From Bedellia somnulentella (lineage: Eukaryota; Arthropoda; Insecta; Lepidoptera; Bedelliidae), in contig OY755173.1 of the NCBI GenBank assembly GCA_963576735.1, positions 9,580,873 through 9,644,872 of the forward strand: 64,000 nt of DNA, in the 5' to 3' direction. The notes beneath the pieces were generated by a model. That model was not told the origin of the DNA. It saw nothing but the letters and a program-made list of their open reading frames with translations, and did no database searches. Below, one piece after another: positions 10,330 to 21,311 of the stretch; position 1 is the first letter of the stretch, and every line of letters begins with the position of its first letter. A program made the translations under genes and the position numbers.

Positions 10330-10510
10330 TCAATTACGGCTTAGCGCTCATGCGAGACGGTTTTGCGCCGGAGCTAAGCACGGTTCGCAAACCGGGTCTA
10401 CGGGCGGTCGTCAGTTGTGAATGAAACTCTATGAAGCTAACCACACGACGCCGGCGCTAGAACTGGCTTGCTCGCAAACAATGTGCGCCGGCGACAAACC
10501 GGGCCGTGTT
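10330..10510. other. GC-rich, partly palindromic segment of unknown origin
   Basis: This block is richer in GC and CpG than its surroundings, with repeated GCGCCGG, CGCCGGCG and AACCGGGT motifs. Examples are TTTGCGCCGGAG and GTGCGCCGGCGAC. It lies between the LINE and a SINE-B in the composite P-like element. It may be part of that element or of another MITE; no matching partner arm is seen. Confidence 0.35.
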
Positions 10511-11033
10511 AAAACCGTACCGTGGGCATGGACCCTTATTTTACCGTAGCGACCTCCAGACGGCGGACTCACTCGCACAAGCTTCACATCAATCTTACAT
10601 CGCGTTGTCTAAATATTTCTCTAGCTAATATAAATACAAATCATAAGTTGGTACACGTAAGTGGGGCATACTGGCCAGTATATCTTTGCTGTTTCTACAG
10701 TAGTAGCCCCAGGATAGGAACATGACTGACACATCCTTCTACTACATTTCTCAATCTACCCGCATCTTCTGATCCTCGCTTACCTCGCCACACCACTCAT
10801 ACTCAAATTTAGAGAAAATAAGATGATGAGTAGTAATACTTACATCAAAAAATAATTGTAACATCCTTAATATGCCTGTAAGCAATCCATTTATTTAAAC
10901 AAATTTAGAGTCAACGGTCAAAACGAAAATATGAAAAACTGACATGAACCCAAAACTTCTACCCACCCTGTTGATGTCGGTGTTATGTCGATAGAAGCTT
11001 TTTTGTGATTTCGATGCGATAATTACCAATTTA
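10511..11033. other. no recognisable feature
   Basis: No coding motif, repeat head or inverted repeat is seen. The only open frame here has no family signature. Confidence 0.4.
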
Positions 11034-11252
11034 CCGTGTAGTGCTGGCTTGGAATGTGACTACCTCTTTCTACCTCAGGGGTGTCGTAAAAGGATTTTTG
11101 AGCGGTTTTTAGGCGATTCGATTGGAGACCCATCACCAACGATACTTTAATTCTACCATTTTGTCCCCTATCAACTTCCAAATGTGGCTGAGGAGTTTCT
11201 AGCTCTGGCTACCCATTTTGGGACATATACTCGTGAGTTTATGTATGTATGT
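11034..11252 (+). repeat. SINE-B copy
   Basis: It runs from ACCGTGTAGTGCTGGCTTGG to GTGAGTTTATGTATGTATGT. It lies between the two left ends of the composite P-like element. Confidence 0.8.
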
Positions 11253-11431
11253 AATTACCAATACATATCATTATGAACTGATTTAGACTTCTACTGGTGA
11301 TCACACAGGCTGACTAGAAGCTTTGTTTGGAAGTCAGTTTTTTTTGTGCATTCAGTTCGACCGCACGTCACGATTCAAGGGTTAGAATTAATAGCTCTAA
11401 TAGTTTTAATACACATTGTATTCCGTTTACC

Positions 11432-12587
11432 CACTGACCTCCATTATACTATGTAAGTACGCTGGACTAATGAGACGTTTTAAAATGACAGCTATTTATT
11501 GTGCCGATTAGAAGCGCCCCCAATGTGGGGGAAAGGAACTAAATCTGACGTAAACTGCAAATTGGCCAGTGCTTTTTTTACCATAAAACGTAATATATCT
11601 ATGGTTTTTATAATAAAAAAATATTTAATAGTGCTGTGACCATGCTGTGAAATTCAGTTTCGATAAAACTTACCGATGCGAGCCGTGTAGCGCCTATTGA
11701 TAGATTGTTAAACATAGATAATTTTGTAATTTACAGGTTTCCAACTTTGTAATTATGGCTGAAAAGTATTAATAAGTCTAGTTCACGTCCAAAAGAATAT
11801 GATTACATATGCTCAAAACACTTCACTGACGTCTGTTTTATTAAGCATAAGCATGCTCTTTGAGAAAGTGAAACACTTTATTTTGTTTGTACTTACTCGT
11901 AATATAATAAATAATAAAATTATGTTTATTTTCTATAAATGCATTATATATATACCAAATCTATTATTTTGTATTGTCACGGGCAAATGAAACGGATAGC
12001 AGCTCATTACGTACTCAAGTTGAAGTTTCATATTTATTATTATTATTCATGTTTGTTTTTATGTTTAAATTTTAAGTCAATATGTTTAGTTTAAGATTTT
12101 AATTAATATTTTAAGTTAATTTTAAGTTATATTTATATTTAGATTTATATTGCTGTGCCCCACAGGGTCCACATTGGTACTTAATTATCTTTGTAAGATC
12201 ATATAACATGTGGAATGCAAATAAAGAATTTGAATTTGAATTTAAAAAAACGTTCCCTATTTATTGTTGGATTTAGCTAGCTATACATAAACTACCCACA
12301 TTACCCGGCTTTGGCTTATCCTACGATTACTCAATCCTTGGTTAGTCATAGTATTAGCGATCAATTGAATTAGTTTGGACATTAGCAATGATTTATGCAT
12401 TAAGAGTAATATGATCCTTAAGTAAAAGCTTTTATCGATATATTCTATCTTACCGTCCCATCCTTTCATTAGTTCCTTTCCCTCTCACAGCTGCCGTAAG
12501 CGCCAAAATGGCGAAAATCAAATTGCCTCAATATGTCACGGCCTATAATTTGTCCAGCGTACTTACATAGTATAATGGAGGTCAGTG
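11432..12587. mobile_element. second P-like copy sharing the right terminus
   Basis: It starts with the same CACTGACCTCCATTATACTA end as 7349, repeats ~646 bp with roughly ten differences, then continues to the single right end at 12552-12587. At 1156 bp it could be a complete internally deleted element. The bases before 11432 (CGTTTACC) do not match those after 12587, so it has no target duplication of its own. A THAP remnant (11735-11863) carries a stop (TTG TAA) absent from the first copy. Confidence 0.7.
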
Positions 12588-12595
12588 GATCAGCA

Positions 12596-13390
12596 GCAAT
12601 GCAAACCATAATTCACGACCACCTTTCTCTCCGTAAACGTTGTTCGAGATGGGTGCCGCACAAACTTACCGATGAGCAGAAAGACCGTCGGGTGGATTGG
12701 TGCCTATTCATGTTAGATAAATTCAACGGAGGCGAGAAAAAAAAACGTATATGATATACTGACTGGTGACGAAACATGGCTATATAACTATGATCCCGAA
12801 TCAATGCGACAGTCGACTGTGTGGTGCTTTAAAGACGAGCCAACTCCAACGAAATGTCGCCGTGCACGAAGCACACAGAAACAAATGGTCGCCTCGTTTT
12901 TCTTTAAAACGGTTCATATTGTTACTGTTGAGCTAGAGAATGAAAGAACGGTGAACTCCGGATTGTATGTGACAGTTTGTGCTCCAACAGTAATATCAGC
13001 TTGGTGTGACAAGCGACCGAAGTCAGGAATCTGTCACCTTCTCTGGCACCACGACAATGCGGCGCCGCACACGTCTGCCAGAACACAAGACTTTTTCAAC
13101 TCGAAAAATGTGTCAAATCCCCCTCACCCGCTATATTCCCTTGACCTAGCGCCTTGTGATTTTTACTTGTTTCCAAAAATCAAAGAAAAACTAAAGGGGA
13201 AGAGGTTTGAAAGCGAAGAAGATGCGCTGGTTGCCTATAATTTCGAGATTTCTGAGGTACGAGTATCTAAAGAAGAGTGGTCACAGGTATTTTCCAATTG
13301 GTTCAGATGAGTATACGTGCTCTGGGTGAATACTTTGAAAAGATCGATACTTGTAATTAAGAATAAATTTTATAATTTTTGAGTATCTAG
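12596..13390 (+). pseudogene. mariner (DD34D) transposase, C-terminal part, frameshifted
   Basis: This continues the gene broken at 7348. It reads through SRWVPHKLTDEQKDRRVDW, then shifts frame in a poly-A run near 12737-12745. It resumes with TGDETWLY (first Asp), HHDNAAPHTS (second Asp) and LDLAPCDFYLFPKIKEKLK (third Asp), matching the mariner D,D34D arrangement. The stop is at 13308-13310. The GGCATGCCCCTCGTA sequence near 13400 may be part of the right TIR, but no left partner remains. It is inactive because of truncation, insertion and frameshift. Confidence 0.85.
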
Positions 13391-13491
13391 TTTCTTTTGG
13401 CATGCCCCTCGTATACTCGGATTAGAATAGTTCTACCCCAATTTATCCCAAGGGTGTCGTTAAATACCACTATTAAAGGTAGTAAGGTAAT

Positions 13492-13692
13492 AGCGGTGTG
13501 GTGTCGACTTAGAATAGCACTACCTCATTTCTAACCGTGGGTGATCGTAAGAACCCTTGTAAAGGTACTTTTTAAGTTATCTTTGGGTACTGTGGTTGGA
13601 GACCCATCACCAACAATCACTTATTACACACATATTTTCTCCACTCGACTTTTAAAAGTGGCTGAGGAATTTCCCATTCCAAAGCGCTGGTA
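13492..13692 (+). repeat. SINE-B copy, partial and rearranged
   Basis: It runs from GGTGTGGTGTCGACTTAGAA to CCCATTCCAAAGCGCTGG, without the tail. A second head fragment (GATTAGAATAGTTCTACCCC) precedes it near 13420. Confidence 0.65.
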
Positions 13693-13814
13693 TGAGTATA
13701 TGCTGCAAAGGAATATTACCAGAGCTAACCTCTCTTTTTCAGCCAACACAGTAAGGTTTTCGGAGTCGTGGAGGATTTGAATGAGTTTTTGTGAAGGTTG
13801 ACGTAAAAAACTTA

Positions 13815-14098
13815 AAGAGGCCAGACGGCATGTCACTGATCCCCTTGGCTAACGGGCTTCCGTTCAGCGGTGACTATGCTAAGGCCAAACAAAATACGGA
13901 AATATTCCCCTCTACCCCCAGGAAATTATTTTGTCCCCTTTGGGCACGTGTTTTTTAGAAACCCTTAATTTGCCGCCTTGTTGAAGTGAACGGGAACCCA
14001 AGATCAGGCTCTTACCTAGGACAAAGGCTTAGCATTGCCATACAACGCGGCAATGCTTCCAGCGTCTTAGGTACCCTTCCCCGATAAGAGGAACTGGA
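13815..14098 (+). pseudogene. retroelement C-terminal coding fragment (SYLGQR family)
   Basis: It reads KRPDGMSLIPLANGLP near 13818. After stops and a frame change it reads [37 protein letters not shown] and a stop near 14085. The same ending occurs at 61822-62025. The motif pair KRPDG...SYLGQR...IQRGNAASVLGTLP is familiar as the tail of a dispersed invertebrate retroelement ORF, but I cannot name the clade. Confidence 0.5.
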
Positions 14099-14151
14099 AG
14101 ATGATTTATATTTTAATTATGTTTTTCAATTAAATAAATGTGTAATTTAAA

Positions 14152-14390
14152 TATTTTTGTTCATGAAAACCTCATGTGGGGATTATTGCTAATAAATAAA
14201 GAATAAATAAAGGAAAGAAACATTTCGACTCAGGCGGAAATCGAACCCACGACCTCGGGCATACGCCCACGTCGCTCTGCCAATTGAGCTACCGTGTCAA
14301 TGGCTGCCAGCGCGAAATTCTTCTATCCTTTATTTCTTTTACACGTTTAAGTAATGTTTGCGTTTCCCACCTCCAAATTTTTATTATTAT
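14152..14390 (-). repeat. SINE-A copy
   Basis: A reverse single copy running from the TTGTTCATGAAAACCTCATG tail to TTTGCGTTTCCCACCTCC. The tRNA-like part carries point changes (CGACTCAGGCGG, ATCGAACCCACGACC). It has no inverted partner. Confidence 0.8.
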
Positions 14391-14995
14391 TATTAAATAA
14401 ATATGTGTTCTTTTTTAATTTATATATATTTATTTTTGTACTTGATGTATATAAATTAGTAGTTTTTAACTGTAAATATTTTTGAATAATAAAAAGGCTT
14501 AATAAAATCTAATAGGTTTTTACTCAATTCGATAGGTTTTTTATTCAATACAATGGAATAAGTGCGTCTTGAACATAATCCGTAATTAAGTAGGTGTTTA
14601 CTTCACAACTCGGTGAATTCTTATTTGGGTCAGTTTCATTAACATTTGTCCCCAATTCCATTAAGGTGACCCGTGAATCAACAAAAAAAATACCGAATTA
14701 AACTAAAAAATTACATGAATTTCATTATTTGCATAATCATTAAAAAGGGTAAATAAATGTTAAAAGATGATAGAGGAGATAAGTGTTTAGAATTGAAAAA
14801 AAAAACTATTTAGGAGATAAACATAACAGTTCTAAGTTCCCCACTCATACCCCTGACGGCAAGATAAGTAGGGGGTTTGAAAGCCCCGTTTTGAAATTTT
14901 TGCCATTTATCTTGGAAACCCTTTTGATTAAAAAAAACTCAACTCAAAACTCAAACGTTCACGCCGTAGTAGATCCCCATTAGAATAGTAACTGA
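14391..14995. other. AT-rich sequence without recognised feature
   Basis: A (TTA)n run and AT-rich DNA are present. No family motif is seen in the short open frames. Confidence 0.4.
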
Positions 14996-15125
14996 TACTT
15001 CCGAACATCACGTGAAATTTTCTTTTCTTTTCGTGAAATTTTCTTCGCTTAGGTCCGGCCCGGCTTTTGAACCCTCATCGTCTGCACGATAAGCGGTGTT
15101 CTACCCACTGAGCTATCACAGGTAG
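14996..15125 (-). repeat. SINE-C fragment (tRNA head)
   Basis: Reverse orientation. GAACCCTCATCGTCTGCACG with ACCCACTGAGCTATCAC forms the tRNA-like head. The middle is shortened, leaving only GAACATCACGTG. Confidence 0.7.
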
Positions 15126-16138
15126 GTTTTCAATTTTAAATAAAACAAAAGCTGATAATCTTGCTACAAATAACATACATAAAGTTATCAAATAAGTTTG
15201 GTCTCCAGCAAAACAAGGACTCCCTCAATTACAGGTATATGACATTCTTAAAATCTATGGCCACCAGCAAGCATTTTATTTCTTATTGTCCTAACACCAA
15301 GGTAGGAAAGTGCTTTTTTAGCCGAATACTTTGACTGGTATTTATGTATGTATATATTCATTTGTTCCACCATAACTTCTTTACCGACTATCACTATTAG
15401 ATTAATAAGGCGTCGTGGCTAGATATGTCTTAACCGTGTCATGGTTAAGACTAAAGAAAATTAAAAAGGAGAGTATGAAAATTATTCTAGACCATGAGTT
15501 GAACATCTTACGTGTGAAATAAGAAAGATTATGAACCGTCGCTTGTGAAGTTAGGCAAAAGGGGTGAAATATAATGTGAGTGCGTTTTGGACAGCCACTC
15601 TCCTAATGTTTGATTGAAAATACAATATAACAAAATAAATAAATAAGGAATATTTAATCTCGACGTTTTAACAACAATTTTAATGCCATAATGTTGAATT
15701 TTATTGTAAAAAGGTTATAACAATAGGATATCAACCAATTTATAGTTTTGAGTATTAAAACATTCAACTCAATTGATTATCTGCCGCCAACCTTACAAAA
15801 CCAGCTTAACAAAACAATTGTCAACTCATAAATTATAAAACGTACATAAAATCCTGACTTCATTAATGTAAAAGGATCACTTGATTACATATCCCTGTAG
15901 CTTGACATAAAACTTGTGTCAAAACTTACATTTAAAAAAATATGAAAACTTTAAACCAGTCTATAATATGGCTTACAATACGTAGGTCTCATATTCCGAT
16001 TCCCTGGGGAATTTTGACTATCCGAAAATTAAGATAATTCCATGCTTCAAAGATAATGTTAACTGGTTAGTCCGGACTATGACGGTAGTAGCCGTTAGCC
16101 TGTCAACCCGCATCTAGCCAGCGAGGTAAACCACGGGG
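15126..16138. other. no recognisable feature
   Basis: AT-rich sequence with no coding motif, inverted repeat or SINE head on either strand. Confidence 0.4.
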
Positions 16139-16589
16139 GGTATTCCCCACCGACCAACTAAATCCGTACAACTCAAAATCGACCAACTAAACTGTTCCCC
16201 ACCGACCAACTATATAGTTGGTCATTGGGGAATGATTAAATTTGACTACTGGGTATGACCCACGGACCAACTAATCTTTATAAAGGGTTGGTGAGTAGTT
16301 GTAAAATTTTCGTCAGTATAAAAACATCAAGTGGTAAAAAAACTTCGAAACTTGCTGCAAAATGTTGTCGGTTTTTATCCGTTTCTGTGACATACCAGGG
16401 TGGTATAAATCCATGCATAGTACTCTCAACTTTTTTTTTATTACCAGAAACTCATAAACTATATATTTTAAAATATAAAATATTGTAAAATGTGGATGAA
16501 AGAATAATTGTGTTTGCGATGTTTTGGTTTTATCAAGTTTACAATTCTAGTCTTTAAAATAATCCCAAATAAAACATAATAACATAACA

Positions 16590-16942
16590 TGAACGTTCAC
16601 GCCGTTTATCCCCGAAGGGGTTGGCAGAGGTACCAATACTTCTGAACTCACATGGCAGCGCCATCTAGTGTCCAGAGAAGGTACCCACGTTTTGCTTGGA
16701 CAGTGTACTCACGTGATACGGGGCAGGCCTATCTCCGTTTTTGTACGAATTCACTGTCACATGACTAAGTACAACTTAGTTATGTGGGTTTCCTCACGAT
16801 GTTTTCCCTCACCGTTAACAACCATGATAAATAAACCACACACATGACTTTAGAAAAGACAAATTGGTGTAGGCCCGACCCAGGATTGGAACTCACGCCC
16901 TTCTGTTTTCAGGCGGGTGTTCTACCCATTGGACTATCATGT
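16590..16942 (-). repeat. SINE-C copy, near full length
   Basis: Reverse orientation. It runs from AACGTTCACGCCGTTTATCC to the tRNA head ACCCATTGGACTATCATG. The head reads, reversed, as a tRNA-like A box TAGTCCAATGG and B box GAGTTCCAATCC. Confidence 0.85.
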
Positions 16943-17059
16943 GTTGTCCCAAAAAATAATAATTCTATTTTCTAATATTATATGGGTTCACAAAAATTGG
17001 TCGTCTGCAAATAGGTTTACTGGATAATTTTAAAACAGCTAAATTTAATGTTAATTTGC

Positions 17060-17190
17060 CTGCCGCCTATCACGTGATTACACTGTCCAAGCAAATCGTT
17101 GGTACATGAGGTGGCGCAGTCACATGATATTTCGAAGTATTGCTACCTCTGCCAACTCCTTCGGGAATATACGGCGTGATCATTTGAGTT
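17060..17190 (+). repeat. SINE-C 3' fragment
   Basis: A forward fragment containing CCTATCACGTGATTACACTG and CTACCTCTGCCAACTCCTTC. Confidence 0.7.
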
Positions 17191-17849
17191 CAAGTTAAAA
17201 ATGGTATTATAAATTAGTAAAAACTGCAGAAAATATTTTTTTGTATAAAACCAGATTAGCTTTTTTATTTTATTAAAGCTGCATTTATATTTATGCTACC
17301 CTGGTACTTAAAATGCAAAAAATGGCATAAATTTATTAAAATATTGTAAGTTATTTTACCTCTTGATGTTTTTCCACCGGCGAAAATTTTACAAGTACAA
17401 ACTCATTCCTATATGAACATCATGTATATTTCTGTCAAGAAAAAATCAGTTGGTCGGTGGGGAACGATTTAGTATTTTTTTCTAATAATATATTAGACGT
17501 ACAACTAGTTGTACAGTGGGGAAGGATTTTCAAAAATTATTCCCCTCCGTACAACTAGTTGTACGGATTAGTTGGTCAGTGGGGAATACCTCGACTATGG
17601 CTAAATCACCTTATTCAGGGTAGGTGCGGACGAATCCCTTAGTGGAGGCATATTGACTGCGCAGCGAAACCGTACTATATAGAGATATATACGAGTATAC
17701 TGTATTATATAATGTATTTACACAATAAGCCATTTTTTCAAAAAAATATATGGAGTTGAGTCTTTTAGCCTTGATGTTTCAAAAGTGACGGAGGTTTTTT
17801 TTTGGTAACTTTTTGTTTAGAATACATAGCCGTGAAAGTTACATATATT

Positions 17850-17904
17850 TGTATGTACATACATACACATACATATACTCACGGCTATAAATCCCTAGAA
17901 GGGG
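17850..17904 (-). repeat. SINE-B, tail half of an interrupted copy
   Basis: The tail and 3' end (ACATACATATACTCACGGCT to CTAGAAGGGGT) are split from the rest of the copy at 19128-19345 by a DNA transposon. Confidence 0.85.
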
Positions 17905-19127
17905 TCGGCTATTCCCAGTAGTCTTACTCGGTAGTCTTGCCAGTAGGACTATTGGGATTTTTTGTCCTAATAGACTTACTAGTAAGTCTATTGGGAAAAT
18001 AATTCCCAGTAGTCTTACTAACCAATCAAAACTTTTTGGTACCTCTAAATGTTCCAACTTTTATGTAGACCAAATAAGATTAATAGACATACCTCCTTAG
18101 TGAAATTGAATGTATGATTTAAAATCGAATATTTTTTTTTGGCTGATTTCCTGTCACATTATATTTTATTGAGGTGTATTTGCCATGAACTAAATAATTT
18201 TCAATATACATGGGAATGGGTTTGTCGTTGTAATATATTTTCCGCCAAAATACAGTCCTCAAAAGGTAAAATAACTATGTATTTATAGTATATATTTTGT
18301 CATTTTTTGTAGTTAAAGTACCAGGGTAGCATAAACATAAAAGCAGCATAAATAAAAAAGCTTATTGGTTTTATAGAAAATTATCAGTTGGAGTTTATTA
18401 AATCAGAATTATAGAATAATCAGAACGAAGAATCAACCAACAGATGTCCACTGGTGGAGAAAGGCTTTTCCGAAAGATCTCAATAAAAAACTCACGGTTC
18501 AGTGTTGCCCGAAAAATTTCATCACGACGAAGTCGTCGGTCAACCTTATGGGAGACTTACGCAAACAAGCAAACCGACCACAACAACCCAATTAATAACC
18601 TGATTCATGAAAAATATCACGTCTACCTCTGGACATAGAGACAGAAGACACAAAAATAGGTAAGATAAATTAAGCACCGGAAAAATATTTGCACAGATTT
18701 TCAAGTTTATTAGTCATAACAACTTGTAGTTTATGCGTTCCTGGTACTTCAATTGAAAGTTGAATTAACGTACATTTTTATAGCTGCTTAAGTTATGATT
18801 TCCAAAATTTTTTTATAAACGTTATAACTTCTTACTTATCAAAATAATAGAAAAAAATCGTGTCTAAAATGTACATCCCTTGGTAATAAATCAGTAAATC
18901 TGAAAATTACAAACAAGTGTTGTATGCGTTGTATATATTAAATATATTAATAAGGTACTGTCTATGTCTAATAGTTACGAGGACTATGTTTCTAAAACAA
19001 ATGTCAAGTAAGAATAATGGGAAAAATACGCCATAGACAATGTCCTACTTTCGGTAAGACTATTGGGAATAAAAATCCCATTAGTCATACTGGTAAGACT
19101 ACCGAGTAAGACTACTGGGAATAGCCG
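17905..19127. mobile_element. 1223-bp TIR element inserted in a SINE-B with exact 8-bp duplication
   Basis: The inverted ends begin CGGCTATTCCCAGTAGTCTT. The first 33 bp are identical on both sides, and further GTAGTCTT/AAGACTAC repeats lie inside. GAAGGGGT is duplicated at 17897-17904 and 19128-19135, and joining the flanks restores SINE-B. An 8-bp duplication is typical of hAT and P superfamilies, but the ends do not decide between them. The 64-codon ORF at 18444 has no recognised domain. Part of the interior is homologous to the 16139 element. Confidence 0.85.
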
Positions 19128-19345
19128 GAAGGGGTAGCCAGAGCTAAGGAATTAGAAATTCCTCAGCCACTTTTGGGAAGTTCAGTGGAGAAAAGATGGT
19201 GAGATAAAGGTTGTTGGTGATGGGTCTCCAACCGCATCGCCGTAAAAATCCCTTAAAAGCCCCAATACCGTTAGTCACCTCTTACGTTCATCCACCGGAA
19301 GAAATGGGGTAGTTCTATTCTAAGCCGACACTACACAGCAATTTT
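19128..19345 (-). repeat. SINE-B, head part of the interrupted copy
   Basis: It continues from GAAGGGGTAGCCAGAGC to GCCGACACTACACAGC. Together with 17850-17904 it makes one full-length reverse SINE-B. Confidence 0.85.
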
Positions 19346-19458
19346 ATTAATATTTTATTGTGTATATTGTATGTGTGTAATTAGGAAAACATATAATTTA
19401 TAATGGACAATTTTAAATAACTAATATGTGGGTAATCCACATAAGTTGCCTACATATA

Positions 19459-19708
19459 GCCGCGTAGTGTCGGCTTAGAATAACACTACCCCATTTCTAC
19501 CCGTGGGTGATCGTAAGAGGCGACTAAGGGTATAGGGGCTTTTTAAGTGATTTTTGGGCGATGTGGTTGGAGACCCGTCACCAAGAACATTTATTATTAC
19601 CATCATTTCCCCAATCAACTTCCAAAAGTGGCAGAGGAATTTCTCATTCCAAAGCTCTGGCTACCCCGTTAAGGGATTTATAGCTGTGAGTATATGTATG
19701 TATGTATG
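19459..19708 (+). repeat. SINE-B copy
   Basis: Full length, from CCGCGTAGTGTCGGCTTAGA to GTGAGTATATGTATGTATGT. Confidence 0.85.
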
Positions 19709-19869
19709 TTGCCTACATAGTAAAATTTATTATTCAAGAACATATCACATAACATTAAACAAAAGCACCTTACAACTAACTTAAAACTAAAAATAATTTA
19801 ACGATAAAATTAAACAAAAAGTTATGTGTCGCATACCCTTAATTCTAAGCAATCAAATGTTTTATTTAT

Positions 19870-20991
19870 TTAAAACTCAAAGGCATTAGATTTTTGCAAT
19901 CCGATTGTTACGTTAGTCAGATTGCATGTCCCTTACTCCAATTCAGCAGTGAGACAGTAGGATGCTCATGCAACGAAATCACTAAGTGCCGCTCGATTAG
20001 ATACCTCGGCATAGTAATTGATGAGCATCTTAACTTTAAGGAGCATATTAGTATCACTTCCGCTCGCTTACGGAAAATTATTTTTGTTATAAGGTCTCTA
20101 CGTGAAGTAACGCATGGCAGGATACTACGCACCGTATATTTGGCTTTATGCCAATCTATACTTAATTATTGTATATTGGTTTGGGGTGGATGTGCAACTA
20201 CAACCATGATTGTCCTAGAGAGGGCCCAGAGAGCTGTGTTGAAGACATTACTAAGAAAACCTCGAAGATACTCCACTTCAGCATTATATGAAGAGGCTGA
20301 TTTTCTTAGTGTGCGCAAACTTTTTATTCAGCGAGCTGTCCTAGCTGCAAAACAAAACATGTGCCAACAGCACCGCAGTGATATGTTTAGCAAACGTTTA
20401 TTTCAGTTACCGGTACCAGTGACTCGCACTACTTTTGCTCAACGGTTCCCTAGTTTTTTATCTCCCTTCTTGTTTAATAAACTGGTTAAAGATATTGTGA
20501 CATTAAAACAATGTGATAAAAGTAAGAGTAAAAAAGAGTTATTTAAAAAATTAATGAATATTTCATACGCTGATACAGAGGCTTTGCTAAAAGTTGTCTC
20601 ATAGTTGTCTCTCACATACACACTCATACATACACACTCTTACTCACTCACAAATATTCACCCTCGCACATACACACAGTCACACATACTTTCATTCTCA
20701 CATACATATCCAATACACATACACACATACACTCGTAACTAAACACTTCGCAATATGCACAAACTATTACTTAGTTGCTTTTGTAATTTAGTTAGTTTTA
20801 TTTTTATTTAAACCAGTTTTTTGTTTCTTTTTCTCTCTTAATTAAGACTTGTATTATTCGTGGTGTATTTTAAATGTGTTTCCTAGATTCATGCGATACA
20901 GGCAATGCCTAGTGCGTGAATCATTGTAAATTGTAATTGTTAATGTGTTTTTCTTGTAATAAATGTCTTATGTCTTATGTCTTATGTTAAC
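19870..20991 (+). mobile_element. 5'-truncated LINE with (CTTATGT)n tail
   Basis: This is the 3' portion of a non-LTR element. The RT C-terminus (19894-20604) is followed by a CA-rich 3' UTR (ACACACTC repeats, 20620-20740) and a tail of three ATGTCTT units at 20966-20990. It opens within the RT, as expected for truncated insertion. Confidence 0.8.
19894..20604 (+). pseudogene. LINE reverse transcriptase C-terminal fragment
   Basis: 236 codons begin after the catalytic core. IRYLGIVIDEHLNFKEHI is the motif that follows the palm. Then come ILNYCILVWGG and LERAQRAVLKTLLRKP (thumb/connector), ending FLSPFLFNKLVKDI...EALLKVVS. The C-terminal pattern is like that of the LINE at 46295-46561. There is no YxDD box, so it is non-functional. 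Confidence 0.8.
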
Positions 20992-21149
20992 TAATAATGA
21001 CAATTAATCCATCTACGAGTATACTATGTTTGCCTAAAGCGTTAATTGAATTGAACTAACACAATGTTGTTGAGTGGGGCAGAGGAATTACACGCTAATT
21101 CTACGTTTTCTAATGAGCTTAGAAGCGACATTACGATGTATAAACTGTT

Positions 21150-21309
21150 GATCTTGACCGCTTGTCGAAGAGGCCAACTGAGTTCATTTTGTCGTGTGAG
21201 TTGTCGGAGCTCAGACGCAAGTATACCGGTCTTGTAGTGGTGTTAGTGACTTCGCTGGATCGCGCCGTCAAAGTTTGATAAAGTTAGAAGTTTGCCCGAT
21301 AATAAACAG
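21150..21309 (+). other. possible 5' UTR exon of the beta-galactosidase gene
   Basis: The first coding exon is preceded by a splice acceptor (TACAATTTCAG, ending 23902), which implies an upstream non-coding exon. The best candidate is this comparatively GC-rich block, which ends in a donor, AAACAG|GTACAG, at 21309/21310. The transcription start is not defined. This is inference; RNA reads spanning 21309 to 23903 would prove it. Confidence 0.35.
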
Positions 21310-21311
21310 GT

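Larger units (their letters stand above)
7349..12587. mobile_element. P-like DNA element (36-bp TIRs, 8-bp duplication) inside a mariner
   Basis: Perfect 36-bp inverted ends begin CACTGACCTCCATTATACTA. The 8-bp duplication and remnants of a THAP zinc-finger exon (7653-7781) point to the P superfamily, whose transposases carry an N-terminal THAP domain. The transposase core is not visible. The left 646-647 bp (7349-7995) recur almost identically at 11432-12077, again starting with the terminal repeat. The unit is therefore a composite of two left ends and one right end. A SINE-A, a truncated LINE and a SINE-B sit between the two copies. Confidence 0.8.
16139..17590. mobile_element. DNA transposon with GGTATTCCCC inverted ends
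   Basis: The ends are inverted: GGTATTCCCCACCGACCAAC at left, and the complement of GTTGGTCAGTGGGGAATACC at right. Subterminal palindromes (ACTAGTTGTAC, GTTGGTC) recur near both ends. An internal stretch at 17250-17345 matches, inverted, 18230-18385 of the neighbouring element, so the two are related. No clear target duplication is seen. SINE-C pieces interrupt it at 16590-16942 and 17060-17190. No transposase ORF remains. Confidence 0.65.

Noticed and set aside
13840..13920. Host gene exon suggested by KRPDGMSLIP
   Set aside because: Its stops, its frame change and the second copy of the same ending at 61.9 kb fit a retroelement fragment.
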